Shown piece by piece: positions 17,263 through 26,509 of a stretch of 64,000 nt of DNA (the stretch's first letter is position 1; every line of letters starts with the position of its first letter). The stretch comes from [Synechococcus] sp. NIES-970. GTDB taxonomy: Bacteria; Cyanobacteriota; Cyanobacteriia; Cyanobacteriales; MRBY01. The notes beneath the pieces are model-generated. The model ran no database searches. It saw nothing but the letters and a program-made list of their open reading frames with translations, and was not told the origin of the DNA. The translations under genes and the position numbers were made by a program. The stretch lies in NCBI GenBank assembly GCA_002356215.1, contig AP017960.1, positions 1 to 64,000 of the forward strand, read 5' to 3'.

Positions 17263-17381
17263 GGAAGTTCGTTAGGCGATCATCTTTACTGTTTATTTTT
17301 ATGTGCTGTGAGGTAGACTAATCCGAAGCAGCTTTAATCCTAATCTTGGCTGGTATCACAGAGAAAATCATCGGCGATCGC
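17263..17381 (+). repeat. Direct repeat copy B, ending at a HIP1 junction
   Basis: Second copy of the 120-bp repeat found at 16227-16347. It ends in a HIP1 octamer at 17374-17381. Immediately right of that octamer the sequence switches to a copy of the interior of the ABC exporter gene, whose own HIP1 is at 15825-15832. So the junction lies inside the shared HIP1 octamer. Confidence 0.65.
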
Positions 17382-17766
17382 TGCTCTGGCGGATCAACTT
17401 ATCTAAGATTTGCCAGAAGCTTATCAGACAGTTGTTGAGGAAAGAGGCTATCGACTTTCTGGTAGTCAATGGCAACGGTTGGCTTTAGCTCGTGCTATCC
17501 TCAAACAACCCCAAATCCTAATTCTCGATGAGGTGACCAGTGCCCTAGATAGTAAATCAGAGCAGTTAGTCCAGAAAGCATTGGGACAGTTTCAAGAATC
17601 CTGTAGCATTCGCGTTATCGCCCACCGTCTTTCAGCAATTACGGATGCAGATGAAGTTATTGCCCTAAAACAGGGAATAATAGTACAGCAAGGAAGCCAT
17701 TATAGTCTGCTCAATCAACCGGGAAAATATCAAGACTATTGGCTGCGTCAGTCTGGTTCAGCCTGA
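17374..17766 (+). pseudogene. Truncated duplicate of the ABC exporter ATPase domain
   Basis: This stretch matches codons from position 15825 to the end of the ABC exporter gene, colinear and without net length change. Reading in frame from the HIP1 gives AIAALADQLI, then a TAA where the parent has TGC, then DLPEAYQTVVEERGYRLS. It lacks the membrane domain and Walker A. The signature LSGGQRQ is changed to LSGSQWQ, and Walker B reads LILDEVTSALD. It is therefore a non-functional gene fragment, ending in DYWLRQSGSA just before the next gene. Confidence 0.88.
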
Positions 17767-17789
17767 GCATACCGCTATCATATTAACTG

Positions 17790-19268
17790 ATGAATAATAT
17801 TCTGTTTTATAGTCCTTATACAGTCTTTCCATTTCATTTTGAAACAGATTTAGAACTTATACAACAGCATGTAGACCAAGGAGATCAAGTCACTTTCTTG
17901 ACCTGTGATGCTGATCTGGCAGGATGTAATCCTAATCCCTTCCATATACAAGAACGTTGCAACGCCTGTATTCAGAGACGTAAAAATGGATTTGAATTGC
18001 TGAAATTAACTAATAAGGTGCAATTTAAACCCTGGATTTTTTTGATTAATGATGATCAAAAAGTTATCGAGCAATATAATGAATTAAGTATAAAAAACAT
18101 CCATGAACTCAAGTCTATAACATTTCAAAATTACGATCTGGGCACAAGTATCTTGTCAATTATTATTGATTTAACTAAAGAACCTACTCCAGAGATCAAA
18201 CAGTGGAAAAATTTTATATCTAAAAATATACGCTCTTCATTAGAAGTTTATCTGTCAATCAAAAACCATATATCTTCAGGGAATTATGAAAAGATTTATA
18301 TTTTTAATGGCAGGTCTCTATCATTGCGAGCTGCATTAAGAGCGGCTCAAAGCTCCCAAATAGAAACTATTGTGCATGAGCGTTCAGGAACATTCAATAA
18401 ATATAGGCTTACCTATGGAACCTACCCTCATGACTTAAATTATCAAAAACTTTTAATCAACAATCACTGGCACTCATCTCAAGAAAATCAATCAGTCAAG
18501 CAAGAAAAAGCTTGCCAGTGGTTTGATTCACGAAGACAAGGAAAGCCCCAAGGATGGTATTCTTTCACTGCAAGACATGATGACATTCTCCCTCCTGCCT
18601 TTAATCCCCAAAAAACAAACATTGTAATTTTTAATTCCTCCGAAAATGAATTTGCTACAATCGAGGACTGGGAAAATCCAATTTATATCAATCAAAATGA
18701 TGGTATTTCAAAACTAATAGAACACTTTAAGTCTAATCAAGACATAGACTTCTATCTCAGAATTCATCCAAATCTTAAGGGCGTCAAAAGCTCACAAACA
18801 CGCTTTTTATCAAATTTAAAAAACAGGTATAACAACTTACATATTATAGGTTCGCATGAGAAGTATAGCTCATACCTTCTACTAGATGCCTGTGATTTAG
18901 TAATCACGTTTGGATCAACAATGGGAATCGAAGCTGCGTACTGGAAAAAACCATCATTGCTTTTGGGGCGAGCCATGTATGAAGATTTAGATGCCTGCTT
19001 AAGAGTCACCTCCCATGAGGAAGCAATCAGAGTTATACAGGAAAAATCATTTTACTTAGATCAAGCAATTTTTAAAAAAGCTCATTTAAATTCACTAAAA
19101 TATGGATACTACATGGAGAACCACGGCATACCTTTCACAATTTTTCAACAAGATCGAGTTGTCAAATTACATCTTAATGGGCAAAGAATTTCAGATGGTC
19201 AATCTATTTTCAGCAAGATTATATGGAAACTGAAGTATTTTTATAGATGGTATTGCAAGAATTTTTAG
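17790..19268 (+). CDS. Probable GT-B-type glycan transferase (capsule-synthesis-like)
   Basis: A 492-residue protein without a family I can name with certainty. The N-terminus has a Rossmann-like opening (NNILFYSPYTVFPFHFETDL) and a Cys-rich patch (NPFHIQERCNACIQRRKNG). The C-terminal third resembles GT-B capsule transferases: FYLRIHPNLKG, then LLLDACDLVITFGSTMGIEA and YWKKPSLLLGRAMYE, the sort of segment that binds the nucleotide or lipid phosphate. It begins 24 bases after the ABC pseudogene and has low GC content. A role in transferring a nonulosonate or building a capsule is plausible but unproven. Confidence 0.55.
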   Translation: MNNILFYSPYTVFPFHFETDLELIQQHVDQGDQVTFLTCDADLAGCNPNPFHIQERCNACIQRRKNGFELLKLTNKVQFKPWIFLINDDQKVIEQYNELSIKNIHELKSITFQNYDLGTSILSIIIDLTKEPTPEIKQWKNFISKNIRSSLEVYLSIKNHISSGNYEKIYIFNGRSLSLRAALRAAQSSQIETIVHERSGTFNKYRLTYGTYPHDLNYQKLLINNHWHSSQENQSVKQEKACQWFDSRRQGKPQGWYSFTARHDDILPPAFNPQKTNIVIFNSSENEFATIEDWENPIYINQNDGISKLIEHFKSNQDIDFYLRIHPNLKGVKSSQTRFLSNLKNRYNNLHIIGSHEKYSSYLLLDACDLVITFGSTMGIEAAYWKKPSLLLGRAMYEDLDACLRVTSHEEAIRVIQEKSFYLDQAIFKKAHLNSLKYGYYMENHGIPFTIFQQDRVVKLHLNGQRISDGQSIFSKIIWKLKYFYRWYCKNF

Positions 19269-19376
19269 TTGATATTAATCAGTAAATGTTAAAACCATAT
19301 TTTTATCTCTATTTTGAGTAGATTTTAAAACAATATCCAACATATAATATATGGTGAATCACTGACATAATACCTA

Positions 19377-20270
19377 ATGAAAACCCCTGTTGCTTTTCTC
19401 GTTTTCAATCGACCCGATACGACTCAGCAAGTCTTTAATTCCATTTGCCAGGCTAAACCCCCAAAACTATTGGTTGTTGCCGATGGGCCGAGGGAAACTC
19501 ACCCCGATGATGCTGCAAAGTGTGCCGCCGTCAGGGCAATTATTGATACTGTTGACTGGGACTGTGAAGTTTTAACCAATTATTCTGATATAAACCTCGG
19601 TTGTAAAAATCGTGTTTCTTCTGGTTTAGATTGGGTATTTAAAGAAGTCGAAGAAGCTATTATCCTAGAAGATGACTGTCTACCAGATCAAAGCTTTTTC
19701 CCTTTTTGTGAAGAGTTACTAGAAAAATATCGTGACACTGAAAAAATCATGGCGATTTCTGGTGATAATTTTCAATTTAGCAAAAAAAGAACAGAATATA
19801 GCTATTACTTTTCAATCTATAATCATTGCTGGGGTTGGGCAACCTGGCGTAGAGCTTGGCAACACTATGATGTAAGTATGAAGCAATGGGGTCAAATAAA
19901 CCAAATAGAGTTTCTAAACAAAAATTTCCTGAACTTTTGGGCCGCCAAATATTGGCAAAATAAATTCAATCAAACTTACTTAGATAAAATAAATACTTGG
20001 GATTATCAATGGACTTTCACCTGTTGGCAAAAAAATGGTTTAACTATATTACCAGAAGTTAATCTAGTCAAAAATATTGGCTTCGATAGTTCTGGAACTC
20101 ATACAACTAGTAAGTTTAACCTTTATGCCAATCTAGAAACAACACCAATTTCTTTTCCGTTAAAGCATCCCACCGAAATTGTCCAATGTCAAATCGCTGA
20201 TCGGTTTACACAAAACCATAAATTTGGCTTCTGGCCGCGTGCTTATAGAAAACTTAGAAATCTTATTTAG
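19377..20270 (+). CDS. GT-A glycosyltransferase (family 2/GNT-I-like)
   Basis: A 297-residue GT-A-fold glycosyltransferase. The N-terminus TPVAFLVFNRPDTTQQVFNS is the nucleotide-binding strand-helix, and the metal-binding DxD-type motif is EEAIILEDDCLPDQSFF near residue 100. The downstream SIYNHCWGWATWRRAWQHYD segment with clustered Trp is typical of this group of polysaccharide transferases. Four bases separate it from the following methyltransferase start. The sugar donor cannot be predicted. Confidence 0.82.
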   Translation: MKTPVAFLVFNRPDTTQQVFNSICQAKPPKLLVVADGPRETHPDDAAKCAAVRAIIDTVDWDCEVLTNYSDINLGCKNRVSSGLDWVFKEVEEAIILEDDCLPDQSFFPFCEELLEKYRDTEKIMAISGDNFQFSKKRTEYSYYFSIYNHCWGWATWRRAWQHYDVSMKQWGQINQIEFLNKNFLNFWAAKYWQNKFNQTYLDKINTWDYQWTFTCWQKNGLTILPEVNLVKNIGFDSSGTHTTSKFNLYANLETTPISFPLKHPTEIVQCQIADRFTQNHKFGFWPRAYRKLRNLI

Positions 20271-20274
20271 TCCA

Positions 20275-21123
20275 ATGAATCTAAAAAACCAGTGTCCAGT
20301 TTGCAGTGCAAAAGATGCACAATTTTTATTTTCATTAAAAACAGGACAGCTTATAAAATGCAGTCAATGTCATCTTATTTATTTCACACCACGGCCTTCA
20401 TTGCAGCAGCTAGAAGAATTTTATAACTCAGAAGACTATCGTAATGAATTTTCTGAAAGTTTAATGTCTGGTACTGAATTTGCGACTAATAGATATTTAC
20501 ATTTCGAAAAAGCACTAAAAAAATATATTCCGAAAATTTTAAATCAACCTTCTCGAAAATTACTTGATATTGGCTGTGGTACAGGTGATTTTCTAAAAGC
20601 AGCTCAGGATCATAATTGGCAAGTTTCAGGTACAGAAATATCTTCTTTAGCATCAACTAAAGCCAATCAAAAACTAGGTAAAGATTGTATTATTTCAGGT
20701 GAAATTTTATCCTTAAATTTGCCTTATAACCACTATGATGTCATCACTTTATATCATGTTATTGAACATTTAATTAATCCTAATCTTCTGATTCAAAAAG
20801 CTTATCAACTTCTAAAACCAGGTGGTATTTTTTTCATTGAAACGCCCAATATTGCTGGTTTTGGTGCAAAAATTAAAGGAAAAGAATGGTCTCAAGTAAA
20901 ACCCCCGGAACACATCACTTATTTCCAGCCCAATTCTTTAAGATATTGTTTGCAACTTGCTGATTTTAAAACAAACTTTATCTTTACTGCTTCTCCCTCA
21001 ATTATTGAAAGTACTAAAGATATGTCTCCCATAAAAAGAAAAATTACTAATGCTTTTTATCAGTTTTTTCCTTTAATTAATATGGGAGCATTATTGCAGT
21101 CTATTTCAATTAAGACCCAATGA
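20275..21123 (+). CDS. SAM-dependent methyltransferase with N-terminal zinc-ribbon
   Basis: A 282-residue class I methyltransferase. A four-Cys zinc-ribbon-like element lies at residues 5-30 (NQCPVCSAK and IKCSQCHLIYFTPRP), followed by the SAM-binding motif LLDIGCGTGDFLKAA near residue 98 and YHVIEHLINPNLLI further on. This type is common in polysaccharide and O-antigen clusters, where it methylates sugars. The ATG at 20275 lies four bases after the upstream stop; an upstream in-frame ATG at 20179 would overlap that gene by about 90 bases and is less likely. Its 3' end overlaps the convergent glycosyltransferase gene by 14 bases. Confidence 0.85.
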   Translation: MNLKNQCPVCSAKDAQFLFSLKTGQLIKCSQCHLIYFTPRPSLQQLEEFYNSEDYRNEFSESLMSGTEFATNRYLHFEKALKKYIPKILNQPSRKLLDIGCGTGDFLKAAQDHNWQVSGTEISSLASTKANQKLGKDCIISGEILSLNLPYNHYDVITLYHVIEHLINPNLLIQKAYQLLKPGGIFFIETPNIAGFGAKIKGKEWSQVKPPEHITYFQPNSLRYCLQLADFKTNFIFTASPSIIESTKDMSPIKRKITNAFYQFFPLINMGALLQSISIKTQ

Positions 21124-22285
21124 TATAGTGATAGATGTCCAGAAGATAATCGATATTTTTTTCAGGAAAATAAATATCATCGAGATTATTTAAGATATTT
21201 TTTTTCAATTCAAGCCAGTTTTCCGGATCAGCTTCAATTGAAATAAGGGCTTGTTTTAAAGCCCCTTCGTCACCAGTAGCATAGGTTAAGCCTGTCACGC
21301 CATTTTGGATTGCATAGCTTACAGAACCAATATCCGAACCAACCACTGGCAATGATTGACTATAAGCTTCAAGGATCGTGAGTGGAAATCCTTCATACCA
21401 GATAGAAGGAAAAATTAAGGCGATCGCCTCTTGCATATATTGAATTACTTCTTCTCTCGTAGTTTTTCCTAAATATTGAATTTTAGGATTTTCAAGAGCA
21501 TATTTTTCAACAATCGACTGTAAGTTACCACTGCCAATAATATATAGAGGATATTCAGACTTTAAATGTTGATACGTATTTAATAAATTTAAGATTCCTT
21601 TTTCTTCTTCTAATCTACCAACAAAAAGATAATATTTTCCAAAACTATAAGTTTTGGATTTTTGAATCTTAGACTGTATAAAATTGGGCTTCAAATAAAT
21701 TTTCTTTTCAGGAACCCCCATATCAATTAGTTTATCTTTCACAAATGGACTAACTGCAATATAAGCAGTAACGACTTTTTTCCAAGTTCCGAGCAAGCGA
21801 TGCACTTGTAACATGAGTGCAACTATTGCTGTTTGTGATCTTGAGTCTCGATAGCACTTATAGTAAATACTAAATAACAAAGATTTATTTAGACATATTT
21901 CACAGATGTTTCCATCTCGAAAAAAAGTTCCTTTAGGACAGCTCAATCGATAATTATGAATCGTGAAAACGCTTGGAATTTCTTTTTTTTTGGCTGCATA
22001 AAAAATGGACGGAGAAAGTAATGGTAAAGTATTATGAACATGAATAATATCTGGTTTAAATTCATCAATAATAGCTAAAAGCTCATTATAAGAACTTTTA
22101 GACCACACCGTATCAACTGCTAATTTTAAAGCGTCCAAAAAGCTATTTATATTAATATCAGAATTGTCTTTTGTCCAAGCTTTGATCATATGATTTTTTT
22201 GTTTTAAAAAATTAATCTCTTGATCAAAAGTAGAATCTTCTCCTGCCCGATTACGATATCTATTATGGATAATTAAAATTTTCAC
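21110..22285 (-). CDS. Glycosyltransferase family 4
   Basis: A 391-residue GT-B glycosyltransferase of family GT4. The N-terminal acceptor domain opens ILIIHNRYRNRAGEDSTFDQ and includes IIHVHNTLPLLSP. The donor domain has FVGRLEEEKGILNLL and the E-x7-E motif in SIWYEGFPLTILEAYSQSLP. It is convergent with the methyltransferase gene, with the last bases overlapping. The retaining mechanism follows from the family; donor and acceptor are unknown. Codon use is A/T-rich like the neighbouring glycan genes, and the only HIP1 site between 17.8 and 22.3 kb lies in this gene near 21420. Confidence 0.9.
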   Translation of the reverse strand: MKILIIHNRYRNRAGEDSTFDQEINFLKQKNHMIKAWTKDNSDININSFLDALKLAVDTVWSKSSYNELLAIIDEFKPDIIHVHNTLPLLSPSIFYAAKKKEIPSVFTIHNYRLSCPKGTFFRDGNICEICLNKSLLFSIYYKCYRDSRSQTAIVALMLQVHRLLGTWKKVVTAYIAVSPFVKDKLIDMGVPEKKIYLKPNFIQSKIQKSKTYSFGKYYLFVGRLEEEKGILNLLNTYQHLKSEYPLYIIGSGNLQSIVEKYALENPKIQYLGKTTREEVIQYMQEAIALIFPSIWYEGFPLTILEAYSQSLPVVGSDIGSVSYAIQNGVTGLTYATGDEGALKQALISIEADPENWLELKKNILNNLDDIYFPEKNIDYLLDIYHYIIGS

Positions 22286-22758
22286 AAAAATTGATTTCCT
22301 GTTTTGCCAAAAGAAGTTTTAAGCATATCATATAGCAATCTCAAATACTTTAGAAAAAGTTGTAGAGATATTTTCATTGTGTATAAAGCATCACTATCGA
22401 TGAATGTATTGTCGGCAATCCTAATCTCAGGAACCTAAAATAGACAGAATAAAAGCACAATACAAATAAACTCAAACTCAGTCTATTTTAAGGGTTATCT
22501 CCAATAATATCAGGGGAAAGTGTATTAGAATTCATTGAATTTATAGGGAGTCATAGCCTTTTCAGTCAATCCTAAGGCAATACTGTAACTGCCTGTACAC
22601 AAAATAAATTCTGGGGAATTATTGGCTATATCAAACCAGAATATAATGTAGTTTATTGGCTCTTTAAAAAGTCAGAATACTTTACTAAAATAAGTTGACA
22701 TCAGGGTAAAAATTCTTTTAAAGCTAACAGGAAAGCTCTTGCATTTCAAAACTAAATC
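22286..22758. other. AT-rich intergenic region with an inverted repeat
   Basis: No supported gene. An inverted repeat (AAAATAGAC at 22437-22445 and GTCTATTTT at 22481-22489, extendable with gaps to AACC/GGTT) could act as a terminator or be an element end. Near 22590-22698 one frame reads KFWGIIGYIKPEYNVVYWLF, which looks protein-like, but it is too short to assign. The region separates the glycan island from the iron-uptake locus. Confidence 0.4.
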
Positions 22759-23562
22759 TTATCCTTTGACAAAGTAACGATCGCCTTGGGAGATAGGAAT
22801 ACACATTGGTGTGTGGGTGACTGGGTCGGGGATAATCTCTGCTTGCAAGCGAAACACATCAGCCACCATTGTTTGAGTCATCACCTGGTTGGGGTGACCC
22901 TGGCTATAGAGTTTTCCTGCTTTAATTGTCACTAAATGATCAGCATAACGACAGGCAAGATTAAGTTCATGGAGTACGATTACAATGGTTTTCTTTTCGG
23001 TACGATTGAGATAAAAAAGTAGATCTAAAACTTCAATTTGATGGGCCAAATCTAAAAAAGTTGTCGGTTCATCGAGTAATAAAATTTCGGTATTTTGCGC
23101 CAGGGCGATCGCAATCCAGGCCCGTTGTCGCTGGCCACCGGACAGAGTATCGAGGTCGCGATCGCCAAATTCATCCATACCAGTAATTTGGAGGGCTTTT
23201 TCGACATGATATTCATCTTCGGCCGACCATTGTTGCCACCAGGTTTGATGGGGATATCGCCCTTGGGCAACCAGGTCGCGCACAGTTAAGCCTTCGGGTG
23301 CGGTGGGGTTTTGGGGCAAGATGCCGAGGCGTCTGGCGATCGCCTGATTTGAATACTGCTGAATTGCTTTCCCATCGAGGTAAATATTGCCTTGTTTGGG
23401 GGGTAAAAGTCGGGCCAAACCTCGCAAAAGCGTGGATTTACCGGAACCATTCGCCCCCACTAAAATGGTGATTTTTTCGGCAGGAATAGTGAGATTCAAC
23501 TGCTCGATAATTGTTTTTTTGCCGTAATTTAAAGTGAGTTGCTTGGTGCTCAGTTGGCTCAT
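22759..23562 (-). CDS. Iron-siderophore ABC importer ATPase (FecE/FepC-like)
   Basis: A 267-residue ATPase of the iron-siderophore/cobalamin ABC importer group. Walker A is [11 protein letters not shown] near residue 36, signature [15 protein letters not shown] near 141, Walker [12 protein letters not shown] near 160, and the H-loop is in VLHELNLAC. Its start lies three bases after the stop of the permease gene, so it is last in a permease-permease-ATPase set. Together with the binding lipoproteins in this locus it would carry ferric siderophore across the inner membrane. Confidence 0.93.
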   Translation of the reverse strand: MSQLSTKQLTLNYGKKTIIEQLNLTIPAEKITILVGANGSGKSTLLRGLARLLPPKQGNIYLDGKAIQQYSNQAIARRLGILPQNPTAPEGLTVRDLVAQGRYPHQTWWQQWSAEDEYHVEKALQITGMDEFGDRDLDTLSGGQRQRAWIAIALAQNTEILLLDEPTTFLDLAHQIEVLDLLFYLNRTEKKTIVIVLHELNLACRYADHLVTIKAGKLYSQGHPNQVMTQTMVADVFRLQAEIIPDPVTHTPMCIPISQGDRYFVKG

Positions 23563-23565
23563 GGT

Positions 23566-24603
23566 TTAACGCTTTTTGATCAGAAGATATAGAAAATACG
23601 GGGCCCCGAGAATTGCGGTAATGATGCCACAGGGCAATTCGAGAGGTGCGAATAAAATGCGGCCCACTAAGTCCGCGACCACCACGAGGCATCCCCCCGT
23701 CAAAGCAGCCGTCGGCAATAAGCTTTGATGGACATTGCCTACCCATTGCCGTGCAATGTGCGGTGCAATCAGTCCCACAAAACTAATAGAACCTGCCGTG
23801 GCTACCGACGCCCCGGCGAGGGCAGTGCTGGTCAAGATTAATAAGGCCCGCCGAATTTCGATAGAAATACCCAGGCCTCGGGCGAGATCATCCCCAAGGT
23901 TGAAACCATTGAGTTCTTTGCTCATGAGCCAAGCTGCGGCACTCCCCCCCAACAACCAGGGAAGCAGGGCGATCGCCTGCTCCCAACTGCGCCCATAGAC
24001 ACTACCTGCCAACCAAACCAGGGCCTGGGAGACTTGGTTAATATTGCCGAAGGTGACGAGTAGATTTGTGAGGGCCGCCGCAACGAGGTTAAAACCAATG
24101 CCCACGAGAATTAGCCGTAATGGTGAACTGCCCCCCTGCCACGCCATCAGATAAATCAGTACAGTCACCACCAAAGCCCCCCCAAAGGCCGCAAAGGGCA
24201 ATATCGTTGCAGAAACACTGGGGAAGATAATCAGTAAGCTTACCGCTGCCAGGGCGGCGCCACTATTGATGCCGATGATGCCGGGTTCTGCTAGGGGGTT
24301 GCGGGTCAAACTCTGGATAATGGTGCCGGCGATCGCCAAACCCATCCCCACCAGCCAAGCGACGAGAACCCGGGGCAGGCGCAATGTCAACAGCACAAAA
24401 CTGGCGTCACCATTGTCATTTAAACCCAGTAAAGTCTGGAGAATCTCTAGGGGCGGCATAAAAAATTCCCCCACCCCCAAACTAATAATCATTGCCCCCA
24501 AGGTCAGGACAACCAACAGGGCGATCGCCAGAGGAAACCGCCGATCTAATTGGAACGAGATCGGTAAAAAATACGGTCGAAAAGTGAGCGGTGTTTTATT
24601 CAT
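23566..24603 (-). CDS. Iron-siderophore ABC importer permease (FecD-like)
   Basis: A 345-residue FecCD-family permease with about ten membrane helices. Recognisable family segments are LTLRLPRVLVAWLVGMGLAI, then GTIIQSLTRNPLAEPGIIGI, and near the C-terminus SISFVGLIAPHIAR, part of the ATPase-coupling helix. The ATG at 24603 overlaps the TGA of the other permease gene (ATGA), which fixes the start although the frame stays open further upstream. It pairs with the 342-residue permease next to it as a heterodimer. Confidence 0.92.
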   Translation of the reverse strand: MNKTPLTFRPYFLPISFQLDRRFPLAIALLVVLTLGAMIISLGVGEFFMPPLEILQTLLGLNDNGDASFVLLTLRLPRVLVAWLVGMGLAIAGTIIQSLTRNPLAEPGIIGINSGAALAAVSLLIIFPSVSATILPFAAFGGALVVTVLIYLMAWQGGSSPLRLILVGIGFNLVAAALTNLLVTFGNINQVSQALVWLAGSVYGRSWEQAIALLPWLLGGSAAAWLMSKELNGFNLGDDLARGLGISIEIRRALLILTSTALAGASVATAGSISFVGLIAPHIARQWVGNVHQSLLPTAALTGGCLVVVADLVGRILFAPLELPCGIITAILGAPYFLYLLIKKR

Positions 24604-25628
24604 CGTTTCACCTTGGCCCGAATGAGATAGACAAAGCAGGGCGCGCCAAGGAGGGGCATCACCAAGCCCACGGGCAGTTCCTGGGGCTGGAGCAATAATC
24701 GCGCGACAACATCTGCCAATAACAGTAAAATTCCGCCAAAAACTGCCGCATAGGGCAAAATCCACCGATATTCTGTTCCCACTAAAAATCGGGTGATATG
24801 AGGCACAATCAACCCCACAAAGCCAATCGGCCCGGCGATCGCCACACTCCCCCCCGCCAATAGCAAAATACAAACCGCCGCCAACGCTTTAATCACTAGG
24901 GTATTTTGCCCCAAGCCCTTCGCCATGTCCTGCCCCAAGCTCAGCAAGGTCACCTGTTTACCCAGGGCAAAGGCCAGTAACAATCCAGTGGTTAGATAGG
25001 GCAAAACCTGGAGAAGTAAATCTAAATCTCGCCCCGCCACCGAACCCGCCAACCAGAAACGAATTTGATCTAGGGTTTGTTGACTGACAATTAAAATACC
25101 GCTTGTGATTGACGCGAGGAATGCCGTAAACGAAGCGCCGACAAGGGTTAAATTTAAGGGGGAAGCGCCGCCCCTACCCAACGACGCACATCCATACACC
25201 AAAACTGCCGTTAATCCTGCCCCCAAGAGGGCGAATCCGGCATAGAGATCTAAAGAATTCCCCCCGCCAATTAAAGTCGCTAAAACCACCGCAAAAGCCG
25301 CCCCTGCATTGACCCCTAGAATGGCAGGTGAAGCCAACGGATTGCCGGTGATCCCCTGCATCAGGCTCCCGGCTACGGCCAGAGCTGCCCCCACAACCAG
25401 GGCAATCAGCGATCGCGGTAGGCGGACAGTCCGAATGATCAGCTGTTCCGTTGAGCCGTCAAATTGAAAAATAGCGCCGTAAACCTCGGCCACGGAAATA
25501 TCAGCGGCCCCAAAGTTTAAACTGGCGAGGAAACTGAAGACGAGGGCGACGACACTCACACAGAGTCCCGCCAACAAAATAGGCGATCGCGAAAAAAATA
25601 AATTGTGGAAAATGTTCTGTTTGACCAC
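24600..25628 (-). CDS. Iron-siderophore ABC importer permease (FecC-like)
   Basis: A 342-residue FecCD-family permease. Family segments include TVRLPRSLIALVVGAALAVA, GSLMQGITGNPLASPAILGV and the coupling-helix region GPIGFVGLIVPHITR. The start is a GTG at 25628. It is followed with a four-base overlap by the second permease and then the ATPase. The gene lies downstream of the MORN-repeat and TonB genes on the same strand, so they may be co-transcribed. Confidence 0.92.
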   Translation of the reverse strand: MVKQNIFHNLFFSRSPILLAGLCVSVVALVFSFLASLNFGAADISVAEVYGAIFQFDGSTEQLIIRTVRLPRSLIALVVGAALAVAGSLMQGITGNPLASPAILGVNAGAAFAVVLATLIGGGNSLDLYAGFALLGAGLTAVLVYGCASLGRGGASPLNLTLVGASFTAFLASITSGILIVSQQTLDQIRFWLAGSVAGRDLDLLLQVLPYLTTGLLLAFALGKQVTLLSLGQDMAKGLGQNTLVIKALAAVCILLLAGGSVAIAGPIGFVGLIVPHITRFLVGTEYRWILPYAAVFGGILLLLADVVARLLLQPQELPVGLVMPLLGAPCFVYLIRAKVKR

Positions 25629-25679
25629 GCGAATGTCAGGGTTGATTCATACTTTCAAAAAAGGTGAGCAAAAGATTTT

Positions 25680-26450
25680 TTATTGCACCAGCTCCCCCGC
25701 CTGCCAAGTTCCCTCAATGCGAGTCCCATCGCTGAAAATATAGACCCCTGGGCCATGTTGGAGGTCATCTTTGAAATTGCCTTCATAGCGATCGCCATCG
25801 GCATACTCACAAACGGCCTGACCATTGAGCTGATTATTTTGAAATTCCCCTTCACAGCGGTCGCCATTGCTAAAGGTATAAATGCCTTGCCCCATAAAGC
25901 GGCCCTCGGCAAATTCCCCGTCATATTGATTGCCATTGGCGAAAGTGTAGAGCCCTTGCCCGGTAATATTACCCGCTGTGATTTCCCCTTCGTAGCGGCT
26001 ACCATCATCGAAAATAAAGGCGCCCTGCCCATCGGGAATCCCTTCAGCAAATGAGCCTTCATAGCGATCGCCATCAGCATACTCACAGGAACCTGGCCCC
26101 CTAAGATTTCCTTCAACGACTGTCCCCGTACAGCGATCGCCATTTTGATAGGTAAATGTCCCTTCACCACTGGGCACCCCAACCTCAAATTCTCCGGTAT
26201 AGCTACCCCCATCAGCGGCGGTAAACGTGCCTTGGCCATGGGGAGCGCCCGCCTGAAATTCCCCCTCATAGCGATCGCCATTGACATAATTACAAGTCAC
26301 TGGCCCTTGGAGTTGCCCCTCAACAAGCTCCCCCTCGCAGGTACTGCCATCCGCTAAAGAAATAGTCGCGGCGGAGGCGATCATGCTTGTTCCCAAAACA
26401 CTCCAGGCGATCAGGCCCAAGGAAAAATAACAATATTGCTTAATGATCAT
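25680..26450 (-). CDS. Secreted MORN-repeat protein
   Basis: A 256-residue protein made of a signal peptide (about residues 1-28, ending MIASAATIS) and about ten tandem MORN-type repeats of 23 residues each. The consensus is GDRYEGEF, a variable turn, GxGxFTFxN. Some copies replace the Tyr with Cys (GDRCEG, STCEGE), and further Cys residues occur (TCNY, SCEY, VCEY), suggesting disulfides in the periplasm. MORN repeats form elongated beta-sheets and bind proteins or membranes in other systems. It lies between tonB and the siderophore permease genes; a role in iron uptake is suggested by position only. Confidence 0.85.
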   Translation of the reverse strand: MIIKQYCYFSLGLIAWSVLGTSMIASAATISLADGSTCEGELVEGQLQGPVTCNYVNGDRYEGEFQAGAPHGQGTFTAADGGSYTGEFEVGVPSGEGTFTYQNGDRCTGTVVEGNLRGPGSCEYADGDRYEGSFAEGIPDGQGAFIFDDGSRYEGEITAGNITGQGLYTFANGNQYDGEFAEGRFMGQGIYTFSNGDRCEGEFQNNQLNGQAVCEYADGDRYEGNFKDDLQHGPGVYIFSDGTRIEGTWQAGELVQ

Positions 26451-26509
26451 GGTTTAGAAAATCTGGTAGATGTGCAAAAAAACAAATTAAAAATCTGAGC
26501 GCTGGGAGC

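Noticed and set aside
17410-17766. Possible small separate ATPase gene
   Set aside because: It lacks Walker A and the membrane domain, has a stop just upstream in the parent frame and an altered signature; it is a duplicated fragment.
22590-22698. Protein-like stretch ending KKSEYFTKIS
   Set aside because: About 35 codons after a stop; too short to identify, possibly a relic.
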